NCBI GenBank assembly: GCA_903875605.1
Contig: CAIQWT010000050.1
Span: forward strand, 1 to 34,493
DNA length: 34,493 nt
Source of the DNA: an uncultured Geobacteraceae bacterium
Lineage (GTDB): Bacteria; Desulfobacterota; Desulfuromonadia; Geobacterales; Pseudopelobacteraceae
Reading direction: 5' to 3'
Position 1 is the stretch's first letter, and each line of letters begins with the position of its first letter. Position numbers and translations under genes: made by a program. A model generated the notes under the pieces. The model was not told where the DNA came from and did not search any database. It worked only from the letters and a program-made list of their open reading frames with translations. Below, one piece after another: positions 31,898 to 34,493 of this stretch.

Positions 31898-34341
31898 TTC
31901 AACGACTCCTCTTGCTTATCAAAAATAAATTTCGCGATACACCCATTCAGCGCAAAGTAATGGTGATCATGCTGGTGCAAACCACCATTGTACTAACGAT
32001 TGTGTCTTTGGCTGTTATTGTCAATGTGGCGATTGTAAAACACAAGGAGGTTAAGGAAGATCTAAATTCACTTTCTGATATTATTGCACTTAATGCCAGT
32101 TCTGCGCTTGTATTCAGCGATAAAAAAGCCGCCCAGGAGACGCTGAACGGACTAAAAGAGAAAAAACAGATAATTTCAGCCTATGTTCTAGACAACAACG
32201 ATGCTGTTTTTGCTCAGTATCGTTGTACGTGGTTTACTCCTCATATGGATTCAGCATTCCTCCTGCACGAGGCTGTTGATAAAGCCGGCGACTTGATCTG
32301 GGATAATGATATTGAAGTGGTAAAGAATATTATTGTAGATGGCAAAGTCATAGGAAAGGTTTTACTGCAATCTGATTTATCTATATTATATTCACAACTT
32401 AGCCAGTTTATGATCATTATTGCTCTGGTGTTTATCTCCGGATTGCTGCTCACGTATGCATTATCAAAAAAACTGCAGCAAGTGATAACAACACCTGTCA
32501 TTACTCTGGCTAAAACTATGCTTAAGGTCAGCAGCAATGCAGACTTTACACTTAGAGTGGAGAATAAGAGCTCCGATGAAGTGGGAATATTGATTGAAGG
32601 TTTTAACTCCATGCTGGCAGAAATAAAGCAGCGTGATGACAGTATTGCTTCATATAACGAATCACTGGAAGACGCGATTATCAGTCGAACCAATCAGCTT
32701 ACTGATGCCAATAATGAGCTGGAGATTACTAACGCTGATTTGCACAAAGCAAAAAAAATAGCTGAGAACGCAAATCAGGCAAAATCCCAATTTCTTGCCA
32801 ACATGAGTCATGAAATCAGAACACCCATGAACGGGATTATGGGAATGACAGAAATATTGTTAAAATCCGGCCTGAGCTCGCGTCAGCATCATTTTGCTGC
32901 GACAATAAAAAACTCGGCGGACTCTCTTCTCTCCATTATCAATGATATTCTTGATTTTTCTAAAATTGAAGCGGGCCGACTTACCTTGGAACTAATCCCC
33001 TTTAACCTTCTAGATGCGCTGAATGAACTGACTATGGTTTTTTCAGAGCAGGCACAATGGAAAGATATCACACTAAAAATGGAGATTGACCCTGAATTGC
33101 CTTATTCTGTTGAAGGAGATTCTGTAAGATTGCGGCAGATTTTAATTAACCTGGTGGGTAATGCCCTGAAGTTTACCGAGCAGGGTGTGATCACTATTAA
33201 GGCTTCTAACGTGGAGTTGGCTTCAGAGCATGTCATCATCAAATTTGAAGTGTCAGATACCGGAATAGGAATCAGTCCTGAGGCGTTACCGCATATTTTT
33301 GATCGGTTTGCACAGGCAGATGGTTCAACCACGAGACGTTTTGGCGGCACGGGACTCGGTCTGACTATATCTCAGCAACTGACTGAGTTGATGGGTGGAG
33401 TCATCGGTGTAGAAAGCACTGCCGGAGTTGGTTCCACTTTCTGGTTCACGGTTCATATGGCTCGTTACAGCGGAATATTACCTGAATCAACCTATGTGCT
33501 CATTGAGAATGATTTGCCTGCTGCACCAAGGGCAGCTGCAAAAATTCTTGTAGTTGAAGACACCAGGGTTAACAGCGAAGTATGCTGTGAACTGCTCAAA
33601 TACATGGGCCACACATCTATTGTTGCAAGCAATGGACTTGATGCCCTTGAATTGCTGCTTACGGATCGATTTGACCTGGTTTTGATGGATTGTCAGATGC
33701 CGGTTATGGATGGATACGAAGCAACGCAGAAATATCGCAATTGGGAAGTCAGTCATGGCGACAGACGCCTGGCAATAATTGCTCTCACTGGAAATGCAAT
33801 GGAACCGGACAGACAGCTATGCCTAGACGCAGGCATGGATGATTATCTGAAAAAACCATTTAATCTGATTCAGTTGAAAGATATTTTAGCAAAATGGCTG
33901 CCGGACTTAACACAGAATAACGTCAGCGACAACTCGCAAGCAATTAACTCAACATTAAACATATCAACTATCGCAGATTCGATGCTACTGGAGCGGGCAC
34001 CACTTGAAGCAATTAAGGAATTAAGGAGACCGGGGTCGCCTGATATTCTTGCAAGAGTGATATCCGTATATGAAACTGATTCACCACGGCTGATCATATC
34101 CATGCGCAACAGTCTTCAACAAAACAATACTGATGAGATAATAAGAGCGGTTCACAGTCTTAAAACATCCAGTGGCATGCTTGGGGCACGCCTCCTGGCT
34201 GATCATTGTCATGCCTTAGAAAAGACATTGCGTGAAGGAGGAGACCTAATGCAGGCAAAAGCGGTTATCGACAAAATTGAAATTATGCTTCAGTCTGCAA
34301 CAATTCTTCTGCGTAGTGAAATACAGGGAGAATCATTCTAG
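31894..34341 (+). CDS. CHASE8-HAMP hybrid histidine kinase with receiver and Hpt domains
   Basis: This is an inner-membrane phosphorelay sensor of 815 residues. TM1 (about 22-47) and TM2 (171-190) flank a periplasmic domain of the CHASE8 type ([23 protein letters not shown]), the domain used by YfiN. HAMP (about 191-245) and a coiled coil follow. HisKA has His306 in [14 protein letters not shown], and the ATPase has N423 (LVGNALKFT), DTGIGI and GGTGLGL. The receiver (about 548-665) has Asp599 in [13 protein letters not shown], and a C-terminal Hpt has His754 in [14 protein letters not shown]. This is the full His-Asp-His chain; a separate output regulator is not encoded in the window. ATG 31894 overlaps the YfiR stop (ATGA) behind an excellent GAGGTGAT. 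Confidence 0.93.
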   Translation: MIQRLLLLIKNKFRDTPIQRKVMVIMLVQTTIVLTIVSLAVIVNVAIVKHKEVKEDLNSLSDIIALNASSALVFSDKKAAQETLNGLKEKKQIISAYVLDNNDAVFAQYRCTWFTPHMDSAFLLHEAVDKAGDLIWDNDIEVVKNIIVDGKVIGKVLLQSDLSILYSQLSQFMIIIALVFISGLLLTYALSKKLQQVITTPVITLAKTMLKVSSNADFTLRVENKSSDEVGILIEGFNSMLAEIKQRDDSIASYNESLEDAIISRTNQLTDANNELEITNADLHKAKKIAENANQAKSQFLANMSHEIRTPMNGIMGMTEILLKSGLSSRQHHFAATIKNSADSLLSIINDILDFSKIEAGRLTLELIPFNLLDALNELTMVFSEQAQWKDITLKMEIDPELPYSVEGDSVRLRQILINLVGNALKFTEQGVITIKASNVELASEHVIIKFEVSDTGIGISPEALPHIFDRFAQADGSTTRRFGGTGLGLTISQQLTELMGGVIGVESTAGVGSTFWFTVHMARYSGILPESTYVLIENDLPAAPRAAAKILVVEDTRVNSEVCCELLKYMGHTSIVASNGLDALELLLTDRFDLVLMDCQMPVMDGYEATQKYRNWEVSHGDRRLAIIALTGNAMEPDRQLCLDAGMDDYLKKPFNLIQLKDILAKWLPDLTQNNVSDNSQAINSTLNISTIADSMLLERAPLEAIKELRRPGSPDILARVISVYETDSPRLIISMRNSLQQNNTDEIIRAVHSLKTSSGMLGARLLADHCHALEKTLREGGDLMQAKAVIDKIEIMLQSATILLRSEIQGESF

Positions 34342-34374
34342 ATATGGAGGATTGCGTGCCCATCATGTGAATTG

Positions 34375-34415
34375 CCATACTGCAATAAGTAAAATATCTG
34401 TTTATCGCAGTATGG
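34375..34415. repeat. Inverted repeat after the receptor cluster
   Basis: CCATACTGC (34375-34383) and GCAGTATGG (34407-34415) form a 9-bp stem that continues, after one mismatch, with ATAA/TTAT. It starts 34 bp past the kinase stop. A T6 run (34435-34440) lies 19 bases beyond the stem, too far for a classical terminator. It may be a 3'-end structure or a protein site. The remaining sequence to the window end shows no gene. Confidence 0.4.
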
Positions 34416-34493
34416 TATCGCCAGTTCAGCAGGGTTTTTTAATAAGCCGTTGAATAGCATTAATACGTATAGGAAGATGATATAAACATAGTC

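Noticed and set aside
1-34493. tRNA, rRNA, CRISPR, insertion sequences or prophage genes
   Set aside because: No cloverleaf-like sequence, repeat-spacer pattern, transposase or integrase motif was seen in any frame or gap.

Overview
The window looks like chromosome of a Geobacter-like member of the Desulfuromonadota (former Deltaproteobacteria). I infer this from the gene families (a REC-GGDEF protein with the Hypr serine, a stand-alone Hda homologue, a YcgN-type cysteine cluster protein, class I Fbp, short MetF, the receptor/YfiR/CHASE8-kinase cluster) and from the density of two-component genes. Base composition is moderate, clearly below that of the best-known Geobacter species. No RNA genes, insertion sequences, phage genes or CRISPR arrays were seen. 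No stretch over 300 bases lacks a gene.

Layout. 1-1331 (minus): a fur gene cut by the window edge, with a promoter and Fur box, and a DUF815 ATPase. 1532-2404 (plus): metF. 2426-3958 (minus): a four-S1-domain protein and a YcgN-like protein. 4186-6120 (plus): htpG, with a heat-shock-like -35 element and a 14-bp direct repeat in its promoter. 6207-18029: about 11.8 kb of uninterrupted minus-strand genes, read in the order beta-sandwich exported protein, comEC, a Hypr-type GGDEF response regulator, hisS, ruvB, hda, a J-domain/LRR protein, cvfB, znuC, znuB. From hisS to znuB most junctions overlap or abut, so this is probably one long operon mixing translation, recombination, replication control and metal uptake. 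18192-21385 (plus): a hybrid histidine kinase overlapping a REC-HD-GYP regulator. 21439-23596 (minus): an acidic cysteine protein, fbp and a metallo-beta-lactamase-fold hydrolase. 23834-26134 (plus): an orphan GspE/PilB-type ATPase with an N-terminal GAF domain, facing a small membrane zinc-ribbon protein. 26649-34341 (plus): a five-gene cluster, TonB-dependent receptor / YfiR-like / TonB-dependent receptor / YfiR-like / CHASE8 hybrid kinase.

Two themes stand out. The first is nucleotide second-messenger signalling: the GGDEF protein at 13029-14387 carries Ser343 where canonical diguanylate cyclases have Asp. That substitution marks the Hypr enzymes that make 3',3'-cGAMP in Geobacter. An HD-GYP phosphodiesterase lies 6 kb away. 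The second is a candidate trans-envelope signalling system at 26649-34341. Two closely related outer-membrane receptors, each followed by its own periplasmic YfiR-like protein, precede one inner-membrane kinase whose sensor domain is the type that YfiR controls in the YfiBNR system. The inferred path is ligand at the outer membrane, then YfiR, then CHASE8, then phosphorelay, with kinase output replacing the usual diguanylate cyclase. A good sigma70-like promoter with upstream direct repeats precedes the cluster.
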